Assembly: GCA_025642065.1 (NCBI GenBank)
Contig: JAODUP010000185.1
Span: 174,501 to 238,500 of the forward strand
Reading direction: 5' to 3'
Length of the DNA stretch: 64,000 nucleotides
Source of the DNA: Paralvinella palmiformis
Taxonomy: Eukaryota; Annelida; Polychaeta; Terebellida; Alvinellidae
In this document: one piece after another, positions 35,823 to 47,733 of the stretch
Layout: every line of letters begins with the position of its first letter
How positions within the stretch are numbered: the first letter of the stretch is position 1
Notes under the pieces: generated by a model
What the model was told of the DNA's origin: nothing
Seen by the model: the letters and a program-made list of their open reading frames with translations, nothing else
Databases searched by the model: none
Position numbers and translations under genes: made by a program

Positions 35823-36514
35823 TTATTATCATTATAGTATTTTGTGATCATTTATGTTCAGTATTTTGCCTTCTGGCCAAGCTCTCAATATAATCTCTAT
35901 AATGTCCTTGTCCTGGCTACCTTAATATGATTCACTGAGAGTTAGGAATTAAATTAACGCTCATAGTAACAGAAATACGATTTCCTTTGAGTGCTGTGTC
36001 TTGGTGAGGTTACATCAAAGGCCAGAGTTACATGCTGGATGTTAACCTAGCTTCAACTGAATTATATATGACTCTTAGTAAATTGTTAGCTTTAATGCCA
36101 TTTTATTCTGAATACATATCTATTCTGTATTCTAATTTCTGGTAATAAATTTGACACTTTGTTTCTTCCGGCTGTTTCGATATTGGAGCATTTAATACGG
36201 GTACGTAAAATTATTTTAATAAATAATATATAATCAACAAACATTTACTGATAAGGGAAGATTAGACTGTAAGTTCTTTTACGGTTACAAATGGTAGCTC
36301 AGTTAATAAAGAGATTTACTATTATCTTAGAAAATTGTTTACAATATTCCTGACATTGTTAATTACTACTTTCTTTTGTTACAGCCTGGAAACAAAAACG
36401 AATAAACGAAGATATCACCCTTTAAATAAGACTGTCGTCTCTAACATACGTCATCATTCAACTTTTTACATCAAGCATTTACAACACTTGATTAAATCAG
36501 TTATTTTTCGTATG

Positions 36515-36610
36515 AAGATGCTGCTGTTGCTGGCCGCCGTTCGTGCTGCTGCTACTGCTGCTGATCATGATTATTATTATTATAGTGATGATAGTGATGA
36601 TAATGATGAA
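36515..36610. repeat. CTG/GAT triplet microsatellite at gamma P2
   Basis: CTG, GCT, ATT and GAT triplets. The homologous slot holds GAGG/GCAG triplets in unit 3 (32053-32095) and GAT in unit 5 (about 50978-51064). Unit 2 lacks an expansion. Confidence 0.8.
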
Positions 36611-37067
36611 TATCGTTTTCGTCATGAACAACCAACTAATTTCTAAGCATGCTTTCACTCACTCATTCACTAATAGCCATCTGTTCCTTCACATTTATAG
36701 ATCACAATTCTCCCATATGTCATAGGTTTAACCAGCGCCGAGACTGAACAAGCCATTCACTCACTAACGCATTCATTCACATTACAGGCTCTCGATGTAA
36801 TGGCACTTGAATATTTCTCGGATAGTTCAGCTATTAGATAAGTTTCCCTAGTTAAACTGGTGTATTTTGCATATTATGTAATATAGATTTAATTTATATT
36901 AGTATAAGCTGATTATATTTAGTTATTTTGTATTTCTTGTATTTTCTTTTTAATTGACCATTTGACCCCCAGTATTATAGCCCCCTCTAGTGTTTCCCAT
37001 AAAAACCCGGATTTTGCTTGTGTATGTTAAATTTTTATTTTATTTTCACTAATTTCTTTCTATAATT

Positions 37068-37800
37068 ATGATGAATTACACAAAGGCTCAATTGCTTGCC
37101 TTACGACCCTATGGTGGTAATATCATTTACTTAGCGATACGCCCGCGTAGTGGAAAGCATTCAAAGCAGATCGGGTCTGATACAAGTAATTTGATCACTG
37201 TGCCAATAACACCATATAATGGCATAGCTGTATAAAATGTAAGTATTGGTCTTATACATTGTCAGTCGATCTATATTAAACCTGACGAAATATCTGATGT
37301 TGTTAAGGATATCGATCTTGATGCTCTTGTCATTACAGAGACTTGGCTGACTGGTAATGTTTCAGACCAAAATATTGCTGATGGATATTCATTCCATCAT
37401 GCTGCTCGGATTCACAAGAAAGGTGGGGGAGTCGGAATTCTTCTCCGTGATTCTTTGAAGTGCGAAACCCATTTGCGATCTCAGGCTAAGTCTTTTGAAA
37501 ATTATCAACTGACTTTGCTACCTGTGGGGCGGTTAGTGTTAGTGTAGCTATTAGCTACCGATTACATCCGACAAAGAAAACAGGCCTGAAACCAGCAGAT
37601 TTCTTTAAAGAATTTTCGGAATTTGTTGACTCTCTTGCTACCATAAGTGGCTATTTGTTGATCTTAGGTGATTTCAATATACATTTGGATTGCAAGAGGA
37701 GTGCAGATACTAAACAACTGGCTGACATTCTTAGCTCTACTAATCTCAGGCAGTATGTATAAGAAAGAACACACAGACATGGTCACATCTTATATCTTGT
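37068..37800 (+). pseudogene. L2a apurinic endonuclease domain, broken
   Basis: The ATG at 37068/37071 opens MNYTKAQLLALRPYGG. A TAA at 37233 interrupts, but the same frame continues into DALVITETWL at 37320 and GGGVGILLRD, the Glu- and Thr-bearing motif block of APE-type LINE endonucleases. After a frameshift near 37525 another frame carries GDFNIHLD at about 37667 and a degraded HGH at about 37780. The enzyme would nick target DNA to prime reverse transcription. This copy cannot make it. Confidence 0.85.
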
Positions 37801-38069
37801 CATCTCCCATGATTGTGACAATTTGATTAAGGTGTTTTTGTGTTATTTCATATAGAAAATATAAGTCGATTGACAAGGAGGCTTTTCTTGCTGACCTCCC
37901 TGTCACTTGTCTGGTATTGGATCCACCGAATGATGTGGATCATCTGGTGGATATCTATGCTAGTATATTAAGAGACATTGTAGATGATCATGCATCTTTA
38001 AGCCAAGAATACCAATGCTTCCATGGTATAGTAAGAACATACAAGCTTCAAAGAGTCACATAAGGTATT

Positions 38070-39172
38070 GTGAGCGGCTGTGCATCAGGACCAGTTTTTG
38101 TGTTCATTATGAAATGTTCAAGGTTAGAACAAATTATACTTAAAAATACCCTTGCCTCTGCTAAATCTGAATATTATGATAAAAAGCTCAAAGCATCCAA
38201 GGGAAATCAAAGGACTGCTTTCAGAGTAGTTGTGAATAAAGTATTACATAAAAGTCAAGCTGTCCTTCCAAATATTATCAACTCAGATAAAGATATGGCC
38301 CATTGTTTTAATAACTTATTCTGTCAAATCATATTAAATATACATAGTGGGTTCCATTCCACCACAGGGTACACATTGGTAGAAGAGTCCTGCATATCCA
38401 TGAGGGTACATTTGAGCCTTTGACAGAGACCGATATCAGGCAGTTGCTCAAAAGGCCATCTAATGCTTTATGTGCAGTTGACCCTATGCCTACATGGCTT
38501 GTGAAAGATTGTCTGGGTGATCTGATAAGCCATATTAGAAATATAGTTAATACATCATTATCTCTGGGTGATTCCCAAAATCCATGAAAGCTGCCCTTGT
38601 AAAACTAATAAGAAAAATTCACTGTTTGAAGTGTAATATTCTAAGCAATTACAGACCTATTTCAAATCTTACATTTGTATCTAAGGTTATAGAAAGGGCA
38701 GTTGTTTTTCACCTAAACAAATATTTAATCCATAATAACCTTAATAAATCGCTAAAGTGTGCCTATAAAAGTGATCACAGCACTGAAACAGACTTGATTC
38801 GGATGAAAGCTGATATTATGATGTCAATTAATCAAGGTAAGCCAGTAATACTTGTTCTTCTGGACTTGTCTGCTGCATTTGATACAATTTATTTTTCTCT
38901 AGGTTAAAAGACATGTTTGGTCTATCAGGAAAGGTATTTGAATGGTTTCGATCATATTTGGGATAACGCTCCCAAAGAGAGCCTGTTTATAGCATTTTAT
39001 CTGACGTTCAGGTTTTTGTTATCTGGTGTACCACAATGTTTAGTTCTTGGTACTCCGGTTTTCCCAATTTATACCCGTCCTCTTGGGATCATTGCGCATC
39101 GATATGGAGTTAAATATCACTTGTATGCCGATGACACACAGCTGTATATATCACTCGATCCTATTAATTAGT
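38070..39172 (+). pseudogene. L2a linker and reverse transcriptase, broken
   Basis: 38070-38423 gives the linker (SEYYDKKLKASKGNQRTAFR). 38584-38907 gives fingers and palm motifs NYRPISNLTFVSKVIERAV, HSTETDLI and LVLLDLSAAFDTI. 38917-39171 gives SGVPQCLVLGTP and the catalytic YADD, intact at 39124-39135 (HLYADDTQLYIS). These pieces lie in separate frames, with frameshifts near 38425-38580 and 38908. The PQG of the usual SGVPQGSVLG motif is altered to PQC. Confidence 0.85.
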
Positions 39173-39479
39173 TAAATTTCCCTTCTTTCTTGAAGAATTT
39201 AAAACATTGTATTGCTGATATTCGGCTATGGATGACTGAATTTCTGCTAAGACTAATTGATAATAAAACAAATATTGTATATTTGGCATCACCACATTGT
39301 GTTAAATCCCTAAGGACACCAGCATTATAGATGGGTGCATCTTCGATTACCCCTAATGGGTCAGTAAAAAATACAGATGTTATTTTTGACCAAAGTATTA
39401 ACATGTATGAACATATCACAACCGTATGCCGAGCTGCTTACTACCATCTTAAGAACATCCACTATTTAAAAGCATTCTT

Positions 39480-39975
39480 GACACAAAAGCACTTGTAACT
39501 GTATTCCATGCTTTTGTAACATCTCTTATAGCCTATTGTAATTCCCTGTTAAATGGCATATCTGCTTATAACATCAATTGCCTTCAACTAATTCAGAATA
39601 GTTCAGCTAGCATACTGACAAAATACTCGAAAATTTGATCATTTCACCCCAATTCTTCAAAACCTATACTGGCTCCCTGTTAGACATCGTATCCATTTCA
39701 AGATTTTATTAATGACTTATAAATCTAGTAATGATATAGCGCCGGAATACCTGTGTTAATTGATGCCCAATAGAAATTCAGCCCGAAAACTCAGGTCAAC
39801 CAGTCAGATATTGTTGCAAGTGCCAGTGTCTACGTGCAAGTCAAATAGTTGTTGTGCGTTTAATTTTCCATCCCCCACTTGTGCAATAAGTTGGCGGTAT
39901 ATATTAGAAATGTGTCTTCTCTTGAAAAAAAACTGTTCTAAGAACACATCTGTTCAAGGTGGCTTTCACAAATAA
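39480..39975 (+). pseudogene. L2a reverse transcriptase C-terminal region, broken
   Basis: Contains LQLIQNSSAS, a LHWLPV-like segment (TGGCTCCCTGTTAGACATCG at 39671) and the end that pairs with the L2a copy at 54400-54570. Several stops and frame changes. It is followed by the 3' untranslated end of the LINE. Confidence 0.7.
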
Positions 39976-40137
39976 ATAATTATTATCTTTTAAATCATTA
40001 CAGGTTTTTACAGACACATTATTTGGGGTATTATTATATTACATAGTATTTGTACAGCGCCTTAAATGGCTCTTGCTAGTGAGGGCACTTTATCAAATGT
40101 ACATTATTATTATTATTTTTATTTTTATTATTAAATC

Positions 40138-40640
40138 AATCACTCACTCAGCCACTTATGTCGAATGAAATAGTATCTCCCATAGCGCATGCGTTAGAAC
40201 ATTCCACTTAAAAAAATTATTGACAGGGTCCGTATCCTGATATGATAATTTTCTCTCTGTGATGTTTACCATTATATCTGCTTTGACCAAACATCCCAGG
40301 CGTATCCAGCAACAACAACAAATCTGATCAGTCAATTGGCAACACATTATTTTTCAAATACCAGATACTTCGTTATCCAAGAACAAGGGGGGGAGTCACA
40401 TCAGCACTAAGAACCAGTGAAGAACGGCACAATAAAAACTTATTACCCACAGATAGTATCAATTGTGGAAAAGATATCATCAAGATAAATTATATTAATA
40501 TTATTATAATTTACTAATTAGGACACAAGAGATAATTCAATGTTTAATGAAATATTTTCATATGTAATAAATGATCAACCGTGGTAAGCTGTTATTTCAG
40601 TAAAAAAACGTATTTATCAAACATCGCGTATGTCGATTTA
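40138..40640 (+). repeat. Gamma unit 4, right part after the LINE
   Basis: Resumes with CACTCACTCAGCCAC, a SINE C block at 40165-40385 (CCCATAGCGCATGCGTTAGA; TTTTTCAAATACCAG), ACTAAGAACCAGTGAAGAA (40410) and the arm TTCAATGTTTAATGAAATAT (40537), as in units 2 and 5. This shows the LINE landed inside the unit. Confidence 0.75.
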
Positions 40641-41066
40641 GTTGTAATAATATCACACCGATTCTATAAACGCCATGGATCAGAAAGCAGAGTTTTCGAT
40701 TATTTTCTCTATTTGTCCTGATAAAGTTAAAAGAAATATAATGTATCTGAAAAGCCGTTGTTCGATAAAACTAATGTAACCATAACGAGAAGTCTAAACA
40801 AGAAGATGTTAATTAGTACAGCAAACCTGCCTTTGGACAACGGGCTAAGAATTAGAAGGTTATTAAAGGTCTCTGTTACTTGTTTCTGCTGTAAATAATC
40901 AAACACGCCTATGATATAGTAGATTCCCATGAGAAGGTGTTCCAAATCGGCCTATCTAAAAGCCCACATTTATCAGTTGTCTTGCCTGTAGTCAAATATA
41001 CTCCCAACAAGTAATTTTGTATACAGATGATGAAACAAATTTGTTCATTCATTTTAGTTGAATAAG

Positions 41067-41068
<2 letters not shown>
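40641..41068. other. Decayed gamma continuation, no gene
   Basis: Shares TTTGGACAACGGGCTAAGAA (40844) and TACAGATGATGAAAC (41021) with unit 5 at about 52090 and 52285. Otherwise diverged and non-coding. Confidence 0.5.
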
Positions 41069-41122
<54 letters not shown>

Positions 41123-41270
41123 CTCATCATCATAATCAGCATTATTATTATTATTATTATATTATTATTATTGTTGTTGTTGTTGTTGTTGTTGTAATAT
41201 TAACAACAATGTAGTTAAAAAATGGGCACTTCCTAGCATAACGCATTTAAAGATGCTAAACTTTTGATTT
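41069..41270 (-). repeat. (ATT)n/(GTT)n tract with L2a LINE 3' tail
   Basis: Triplet repeats at 41069-41195, then AATGTAG, GGGCACTTCCTAGCA and GCATTTAAAGATGC. This is a diverged reverse complement of the L2a 3' end, in the order seen at 54280-54320. Confidence 0.5.
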
Positions 41271-42711
41271 ATAATATAATGTGCCAAAAACCCATTATAA
41301 TTTTGAATGAACGCGAAAACAGGCGAAAGCAACCTTGAGTGGGAAAGTTTTTGAACATACTATTATATTCTTCTTCATTTGTGTAGAAGGCATATACAAA
41401 CTTTATATAGCAAATTTTATAACAAATATGCATATATGTAATTAAATTATGGTGGGCTTGATAAAGTGATAGTGCTTGAATATATATTTTAAACATAATT
41501 TAATATGTTACACGAATAATAGCACATATATTCAGCTATATTTGGATTGTTTACATGTAATTGGTATTATGCGTTTTTCCCATTAATTATAATTCTCCAA
41601 TCATAGTTCTTTCTAAAAGTGTATTTAGTTCATACCAAGTATATTAATACAAAAATAAAGCTGCTGAAGGTAAAACGACTAAAGCAATTAACTTACAAAT
41701 TGCAAATGTTTGAGGACATTCATAACTTCGTTAAAGTAAATACCTCTATCTAGAGACAAATTTAGTTTCCTCTATCAACTTTTAGTGTAATTAATTTAGT
41801 GAAGAACACTTTTGAAAAGCAACCTTATTTCTGATATTATCAGCGTTCATTGAATTATCGTGAGTTTGTGGATAAATTTTTGCAACCATAAGAATGAATT
41901 ACCAATTAAACTTATGGTAGCAATCCAGATAAAAACATATCAATCTTGGACAAAAGACAAATAGATGTCAGACATCAAACCCATAACTTGGATATCTAAA
42001 TTAATAACCATCTCAGATCTAAGACTATATTACTACTAATACTACTACTACTATTATGTTATATTATATAGTTACCTATAAGCGTAAAGCTTACTTCTAA
42101 CCATCCCATCTGACAATACTGTTTTATACAATATTTGCCTGAATTCTACAATGTCTCAATTCAAACGTATCATTCAAAATTCATGCAAAGAAAAGATATA
42201 TAGGGAGTCCTCATTCGCACTAAAAGACCAGCCAGAATTACAAGCTAGTCTCTTTCTCTGGTCCTTTTCATTGAGATCTGTAATACTCGGCAAAGCTCCC
42301 GACTAATCCGGCCATCCGGAGATGAGATGTATGTGGTTTTATTCTATCAAAATCCTCCTTGGTTCCTATACTTATATAATATTCGATAAAACTCAAATAA
42401 CATTATCTGCTTTTGACATTTTAAAAGCGGATTAGTTAGTTTTGGCTGAAAATATAATCAAGATTGTACTGCATTGTGAGAAAATAATAACTCCCTTTGA
42501 AAGAGACATCCTGGACAGGATTTACTTGTCACTGAAATAATCGTTCGTTCAGGATCCTGTCGCTTCAAATTTGTTGGGAAACTTAAAAGATATATTCAGG
42601 CATATAATATAAAAATATTGAACACACAAGTTTTTTGCTAACTGTGGACTAACAAATGGAACAGAGTATATTTATCTCTGAAACATTCTAAATACACACC
42701 GCTATTTATAT
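41271..42711. other. No gene; includes a reverse gamma fragment
   Basis: 42185-42250 (AAAGATATATAGGGAG, ACTAAAAGACCAGCCAGAA) matches the reverse gamma copies at 56180-56230 and 61735-61760. The rest is AT-rich and unassigned. Confidence 0.45.
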
Positions 42712-42724
42712 AATAATATATTAA

Positions 42725-44070
42725 TGATAATTACAAACTTCTATTGCGCCAATATCCTAGAAAACAAACGAGCTCAGTGACGCCACCTAGTACAGGGATT
42801 GAGCAAACTCGTAGATCAAGGTACAAAGGAAATTTCATCCACACAAGATCGGATGGAATGGAAACTTCGGAAATTTAGGAAGTCTGAAAAGATATGTTTT
42901 CAAATGGTGACGGAAAGATACTATGCTATTTGATGACGTAACATATTCAGGGGTGGATTCCAAAGAGTAGGGACAGCAACTGAAAAAGCGCGAGTCCCAG
43001 TATGAGTTTTAACCCTAGGAACAGACAACAAGTGAAAACCAGATGAAAGGAGTTCTCTGGACTTGGCTGCTAGAGAAAGCATTGAACATAGATACAAAGG
43101 TTATCCAGAAAAAAAGTTTGATGGGTAATAGTACAGTTTGAAAATTATGTGAGCTTGAACAGGGAGCCAGCGAAGATATTTCAGGAGCGGAACAGAATGG
43201 GAAACCCGAGGAGACCATTATATAACCATAGCTAAGCAGTTCAGAACACAGTGAAGTTTTAGAATATCCATAGATGCGATGTTCAAAAGAAGAGACTTGT
43301 AGTGATCAAACCTACTACTGAGTGCTGTAGCAATGGTTTTGGCGACTGTATGAGAAATATGGTAGAAACAGCAACGACATGTCAGAGAATATGTTTTAAA
43401 ATTTCTATCAAAAGTAACACCATGATTACGTACAGCGGGTGATGGTATGATGCTATGATTAAGGATGTGGATAGGGAAGATACGAGTAAGTTAGCTGCGT
43501 TGTCTGGATGTACCAATAATGATTAAATCCGTTTTATTCGCATTGAGCATAAGTCTATTGCTTGCCATGCAGCCAGAGATATCACTCAGACAGCCATCTA
43601 GCTATGAAAGAGAAAGAACTGTTTCTGCTGTAGATAAGGATAAGTATACTGGTTGTCTTCTGCATATAAATGATTATCTAATTTGTGGCTGTGAATAAGA
43701 GAGCTGATTGATTACAGTTAAGAGGACGTTCAAATGACTGGATAAGACTTTTTCTAATACTTTAGATAATAAAGATAGATTAGAAATCGGTGTACAGATG
43801 TTTAGGTCATTGGGTGGTAAAGATGGTTTCATGAGAAGAGGGGTTTTAAGTGGGCATGTTTAAAACGAGAAGGGAACACTCCGGAGCTTAGTTATCAATT
43901 TGTTATCTTAGTCGTAAATAGAACAATTGGTGTGTAAACACAAGATTTTAGCAGAAATGTATGGATAAGATAAAGTTCTCAGGACTTATTAGGAGATGAT
44001 AAAATCAGTTTAGCAACTTCAGTAAGTGAGCCCGGTTTAAACGCTGTGAATGGTGACGTATAACTGGAAA
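42725..44070 (-). pseudogene. L2b reverse transcriptase with deleted palm
   Basis: The fingers motif ISNLSLLSKVLEKVLSSHLN ends near 43735, and the active-site peptide NHLYAEDNQ follows at about 43654-43665. Only about 70 bp separate two motifs normally about 450 bp apart, so roughly 350-400 bp, including the first catalytic Asp block, is gone. The YxDD box reads YAED. Downstream are RQRS/THILN-type and HYKSLLLNIASMDILKL peptides in broken frames. Confidence 0.75.
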
Positions 44071-44169
44071 ATCAATATTACAACTGAAAGCAAAACATGG
44101 GAAAGTAGCATGAATTTGGGTGAGCATGTCTTTGAAATGGTTGGTAAAATAATTGCAGAGTTAATTACT

Positions 44170-44915
44170 TGAGCGGACAGAGAAACCGAGGCCTTTCTAT
44201 GGAGAGTTATATTTATACAGTTCCAGAGCTGACGGGGATTGTCAGAGTTATTGGAGATTATGTTTCTATAAAAGTCAGATTTAGCTTTATTCGTGGGTCT
44301 ATTAGAAATTGGCGCTGTTTAGTATATCACATCTTAGCATCGTTATATTGCGTGCGTTCTTTACGCCATATGCGTTCTAAACAGCGGCAACGTACTTTGG
44401 CATTAATAACATCAGGCGATATCAAAGGTGGAGGTGCTTTAACTTCAATGGATGTTTATCTGACAGATGCGTGTTTGTCAAGTAAAGTTTTAAGTGTAGT
44501 GTGGTATTTTTTACATAATTGTGATAAGACAGCTTTGTCATCATTAAATGCAAAAATATCAATGGTGTGAGTATACCGATAAAGGATGTTATACTTAGAG
44601 TCAACTGGATTATGCTTAAATTGTATTTCTGCTATGACGGTGAAACGATCCGATAAACAGTCTGTGGCGGTTATTGTATGAATATAGTTCACCATAGACC
44701 GAGTTACGGGGAACTCAAGCCAGTGTCCACGAATGTGTATGGAAAAATAAACAAGTTGTTTTAAGCAAAAGATGCTAAGATGTGATAAAGAAGGTCAATA
44801 CAGATAGCCTGGAAACTAGAATAGATCGGGACAGAATGAGACTTTAAATTGATTGGATACCAGAAAGCCAACACCTCCTCCAGTGACGTGACTGGTGGTA
44901 ACAGTAATGGTCGTG
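44170..44915 (-). pseudogene. L2b endonuclease C-terminal part and linker
   Basis: Antisense frames give GGGVGFLVSNQFKVSF (44885 downward), DRFTVIAEIQFKHNPVDSK, DIFAFNDDKAVLSQLCKKY, TLKTLLDKHASVR and ISPDVINAKVRCRCLERIW. This is the wording of L2-type endonuclease-RT linkers. Stops and shifts separate the pieces. The endonuclease N-terminus is missing. Confidence 0.75.
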
Positions 44916-44919
44916 GGGG

Positions 44920-44921
<2 letters not shown>

Positions 44922-44954
<33 letters not shown>

Positions 44955-44960
44955 TGTGTG
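44922..44960. repeat. (GT)n microsatellite
   Basis: GT repeats between the 5' break of the L2b LINE and alpha copy 3. Confidence 0.95.
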
Positions 44961-45033
44961 ATGTGTATGGGGGGTGTTTTAGGGTACATATAAAGAGGCA
45001 ATAGGCACAGAGCATCAACATATCTAAACATCC

Positions 45034-45545
45034 TTTTAGCTGTGTATAATAAGGTACAGGCACAGAAAATCTCGAACCGTGAATTCAAACTCTGGACGTT
45101 TCTTCAGGGGCTAAATCAAGAGTGGCGATTTTTCATGCTGAGACAATGTGTAATGTTTCACCAGTCCATAAGTCGCCAAGCAACAAAAAGCGAATCACCT
45201 ACAGCCGTGGAGTTAGGAAGTAAAACACCCAAGTCAAATCACGGCAGTTCTGAGAATGTTTAGATTAGTTATCTAAGCAGCCCTATTTATAGCTATTTTT
45301 CAATTGCTGTATCTTTCTTCAAAGCAATACTATAAAACTATGTAACCCAATTGTCACTGTCTTCAGAGGTTAGTTTGTACATCGGGCAGACGTCATGGAT
45401 CGACTACTATTAAAACTGGTAGCTTAATTGCTATTAAAAGACTGATATCTGCGCTGAAGCAGACCGTAATAGCAAGTCATAGCTCCAATACTGTTAATAT
45501 TATATGTTAACATTTTTATACCAGACCTAATGTCTGCTATTCAAA
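45034..45545 (+). repeat. Dispersed repeat alpha, copy 3
   Basis: Starts TTTTAGCTGTGTATAATAAG and follows copies 1 and 2 with more substitutions and small indels. It keeps the TAGCTTAATTGCTATTAAAA segment (about 45420) that copy 1 has lost. Homology fades after about 45540. A stretch at 44990-45030 (CACAGAGCATCAACATA) resembles the sequence before beta at 59625-59645. Confidence 0.85.
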
Positions 45546-46839
45546 TTTATTTTATCTCCTGTAATTGCGATTTCTTTTTGCAAATTTTATCAACAAATTA
45601 AGACACTGTTTTTTTACATATAATTGCTTAAAGATAAGAAGCTAATGAAGCAAGATTATTTAGGTCGTCTACATTACAAGACGTTCTTCTGAGAAACAAA
45701 AATGTGTTCTAATAGTCCTTAATTTAAAAAAAAGTGTTTAAGTAGCGTATTTTGACATTTACATTACAAAAGAAACAAAAAACCCTTTTGTTTTTAATTC
45801 GTTTGCTATTATAATGAACCACTCTCAATTTAGGGCTTCAAATATATCTTCGTTAACTTGACTGATCCCTTTTTTAAGCATTCTATAAATACAAATGTAT
45901 TTTATTTGTTCTAGCAGCTATATCATAAAATACGAAAAATAATTTAATATCAATAATTTAAAGGGCGCTACGTACTGATACTGGTGATTACAGTATCCAT
46001 GCCCTATCATTACAGGAACTAATTCGATTTACCCGACCCATATCAGTTCATATTAAATGTGCTGTTTACGGAAATAATTGGATTATAATCCATTCAAATC
46101 AGACTCTCGGCCGTGGAAACACCTGGGTTATTGTAGAGAATGCATACAAGTAAAATTAATATTACCTTGATAAGAACATAGATAGGTAGTTTTCCAGTAG
46201 ACTGTTCTAGCGCCTGTGGCTTCAATGTTTATATTTCAATTCACGTGAGAGAAACAAAACATTATACACAAATACACATACAAGAAAGAATTGCCCGACA
46301 TTAAGGAAAGGGAATGCTTAGCTGTTATTAAGGAGTGTGATATTGGATTATCATACCTGTGAAAATAAGAGTGCTTGAGTGAGTATGCGAGTGAATGAGA
46401 TAGTGAATGAGTGGTTGTGTGAGTCAGTGAGTCAGTCGATCAATTAGTCAGTGAGTTAGTGAGTGAGAATGAATAAATCTCAATTTTCTATTCTATGCAA
46501 CAAAACCTTTTTTACAAAATGAAAAATACAAACAAATTAAAAAAAGTAAACAAGCAAACCAAATTACGCGCAAAAAGAACGATATTAGTTATTAGTGAGT
46601 AGATGAATAAATTAGTGACTCAATCAGTTATTAAACTACCAATACACAATACAATAATATAAACGTACGTACTGGTCTACCTTCTCACAAATGCGCGTGC
46701 GTCTACATACGTGCGTATGCCTGAGTTTTAGGAGGCACACTTAGAAACACACACACATACACAATTTGTGTGTGTGTGTTTCTCTGTGAGTATGTGTCTA
46801 TACATTTACAAGTACAGCCATACCTGCTCGAAAGGCCAA
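45546..46839. other. No gene; gamma-like arm and short tandem tracts
   Basis: 46010-46100 shares GTATCCATGCC, AACTAATTCGA and GATTATAATCCATTCAAATC with the arm at 10020-10140. A GAGT/CAGT tract lies at 46377-46475 and short CA/GT runs at 46748-46780. No coding content. Confidence 0.45.
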
Positions 46840-47330
46840 ATGTGGGGATTTGCCTAAAGTGGCTTTTATAGACAGGTGCAGCTTCTTGACGGGTAGAACC
46901 CGAGGCACTTTCGGAGCACCTTCGGGGCACCTTCGGCCAGAAACCATCTGTCTGGTCTACGGAAGGCTGACACATTTGGACCTTACTGTCTACACACGGA
47001 AGGTTCAAATAATCGCAGCTAAGGAAATCCCTGGATAGCCGCATCATAGACAACGAAACCTCATCATCGTCAGATAAATCACTCGTAGATTCGTCTCATT
47101 GACTGTATTCACAAAACAAGCCGTAGCGAGGTACTCCTGATTAGTTAGTGGTTCCATTATTTCACACGTTTTGCGGCGAATCCATCGACCATAAGTGGGT
47201 GCATTCCTGCTGCATATTCCTCCAATAACTCACATTTACGCTTCACAAATTTCTATATTTTGTATTTAGTCACACCAAGCAGCTCTCTAACTGTGTAAGA
47301 ACTAGGGTTTTATCGTACATCTCCAGAGCA
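46840..47330 (-). pseudogene. Possible coding remnant, unknown
   Basis: Slightly less AT-rich than its surroundings. Antisense frames carry protein-like stretches: RELLGVTKYKI, a stop, KFVKRKCELLEEYAAGMHPL, VDGFAAKRVK, and later SRDFLSCDYLNLPCVDSKVQ and QTDGFWPKVPRR. They lie in different frames with stops between them. I do not recognise a family. It may be a transposon gene relic or a host pseudogene. Confidence 0.25.
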
Positions 47331-47733
47331 TTCACACTCTATCCGAAAGTTAGCATTTTGCGAGATTTATTATCTTTATTGTCAGTAATCGTCAGTTTAC
47401 AGATCTCTCACGACAGCTATTGCCTTTACTCAAGGTATCTTGAAAAAGCTGATAATTACTTAGCGAAACAAATATACACAAAACTACATTTTCACCGTCA
47501 GAAGTATAACTGGGGAAGAGTCATCATTGATCAATATTTTGATTATGTTCGGTTAATGATAATGAGCGATCACTCATGCCAGTAATTTCTCGATCAAATT
47601 ATCGCAACAGGCGGTTGTTTAACACGTAATATTGGTGACGGTACCTTGCCAGTGTAGATGCTGGCGGGGATGAACAGGTGGCGACTCGTAGCAGATCAAT
47701 TCCAATGAGACTTGCATTGGCACTTGTGGCATT
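47331..47733. other. No gene recognised
   Basis: A 75-codon plus-strand frame at 47358-47585 has no recognisable motif. I do not call it a gene. Confidence 0.45.

Larger units (their letters stand above)
33930..36795 (+). repeat. Gamma unit 4, left part
   Basis: Same order as units 2 and 3: CATCACAGACAACTAGAATC, GCATTTAATGGAATATG, P1 microsatellite at 35577-35822, TTGTCCTGGCTACC-like block, AATTAAATTAACGCTCATAG (35948), GACTGTCGTCTCTAACATAC (36430), P2 microsatellite (36515-36610) and an ACTC tract to 36790. It is then interrupted by the L2a LINE, and the unit resumes at 40138. Confidence 0.8.
36796..40137 (+). mobile_element. L2-like LINE, family L2a, near full length but dead
   Basis: About 3.3 kb inserted in gamma unit 4. 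A 5' untranslated region is followed by a polyprotein with endonuclease and reverse transcriptase, then a 3' end with AGCGCCTTAAATGGCTCTTG (40056) and an ATT-rich tail at 40107-40133. The tail matches antisense copies at 54239, 41200 and 23680. At least one in-frame stop and several frameshifts break the polyprotein. The 5' border is set only by where gamma homology stops. The clade is judged from RT wording (NYRPISNLTFVSKVIERAV, LDLSAAFDT), which is L2/CR1-like. Confidence 0.85.
42712..44915 (-). mobile_element. L2-like LINE, family L2b, 5'-truncated with internal deletion
   Basis: Antisense, about 2.2 kb. From the 5' side it has an endonuclease remnant (GGGVGFLVSNQF near 44885), an endonuclease C-terminal/linker region (SDRFTVIAEIQF; ISPDVINAKVRCR), RT fingers (ISNLSLLSKV, 43755-43795), a degraded active site, then LDAW-type and PLLKYLRWLPVQ motifs and the tail CCAATATC shared with 17655-18066. 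The 3' end at 42712 carries ATT-rich DNA. The palm core is deleted (see the RT entry). Dead. Confidence 0.85.

Noticed and set aside
38917..39171. Functional reverse transcriptase with intact YADD
   Set aside because: The catalytic box is intact, but the frame holds only part of the palm. Upstream motifs are in other frames and a stop interrupts the endonuclease, so the copy is inactive.
44169..44570. 133-codon plus-strand frame, among the longest non-repetitive frames
   Set aside because: It is the complement of the antisense L2b LINE, whose endonuclease-linker motifs read on the other strand, so it is a shadow frame.
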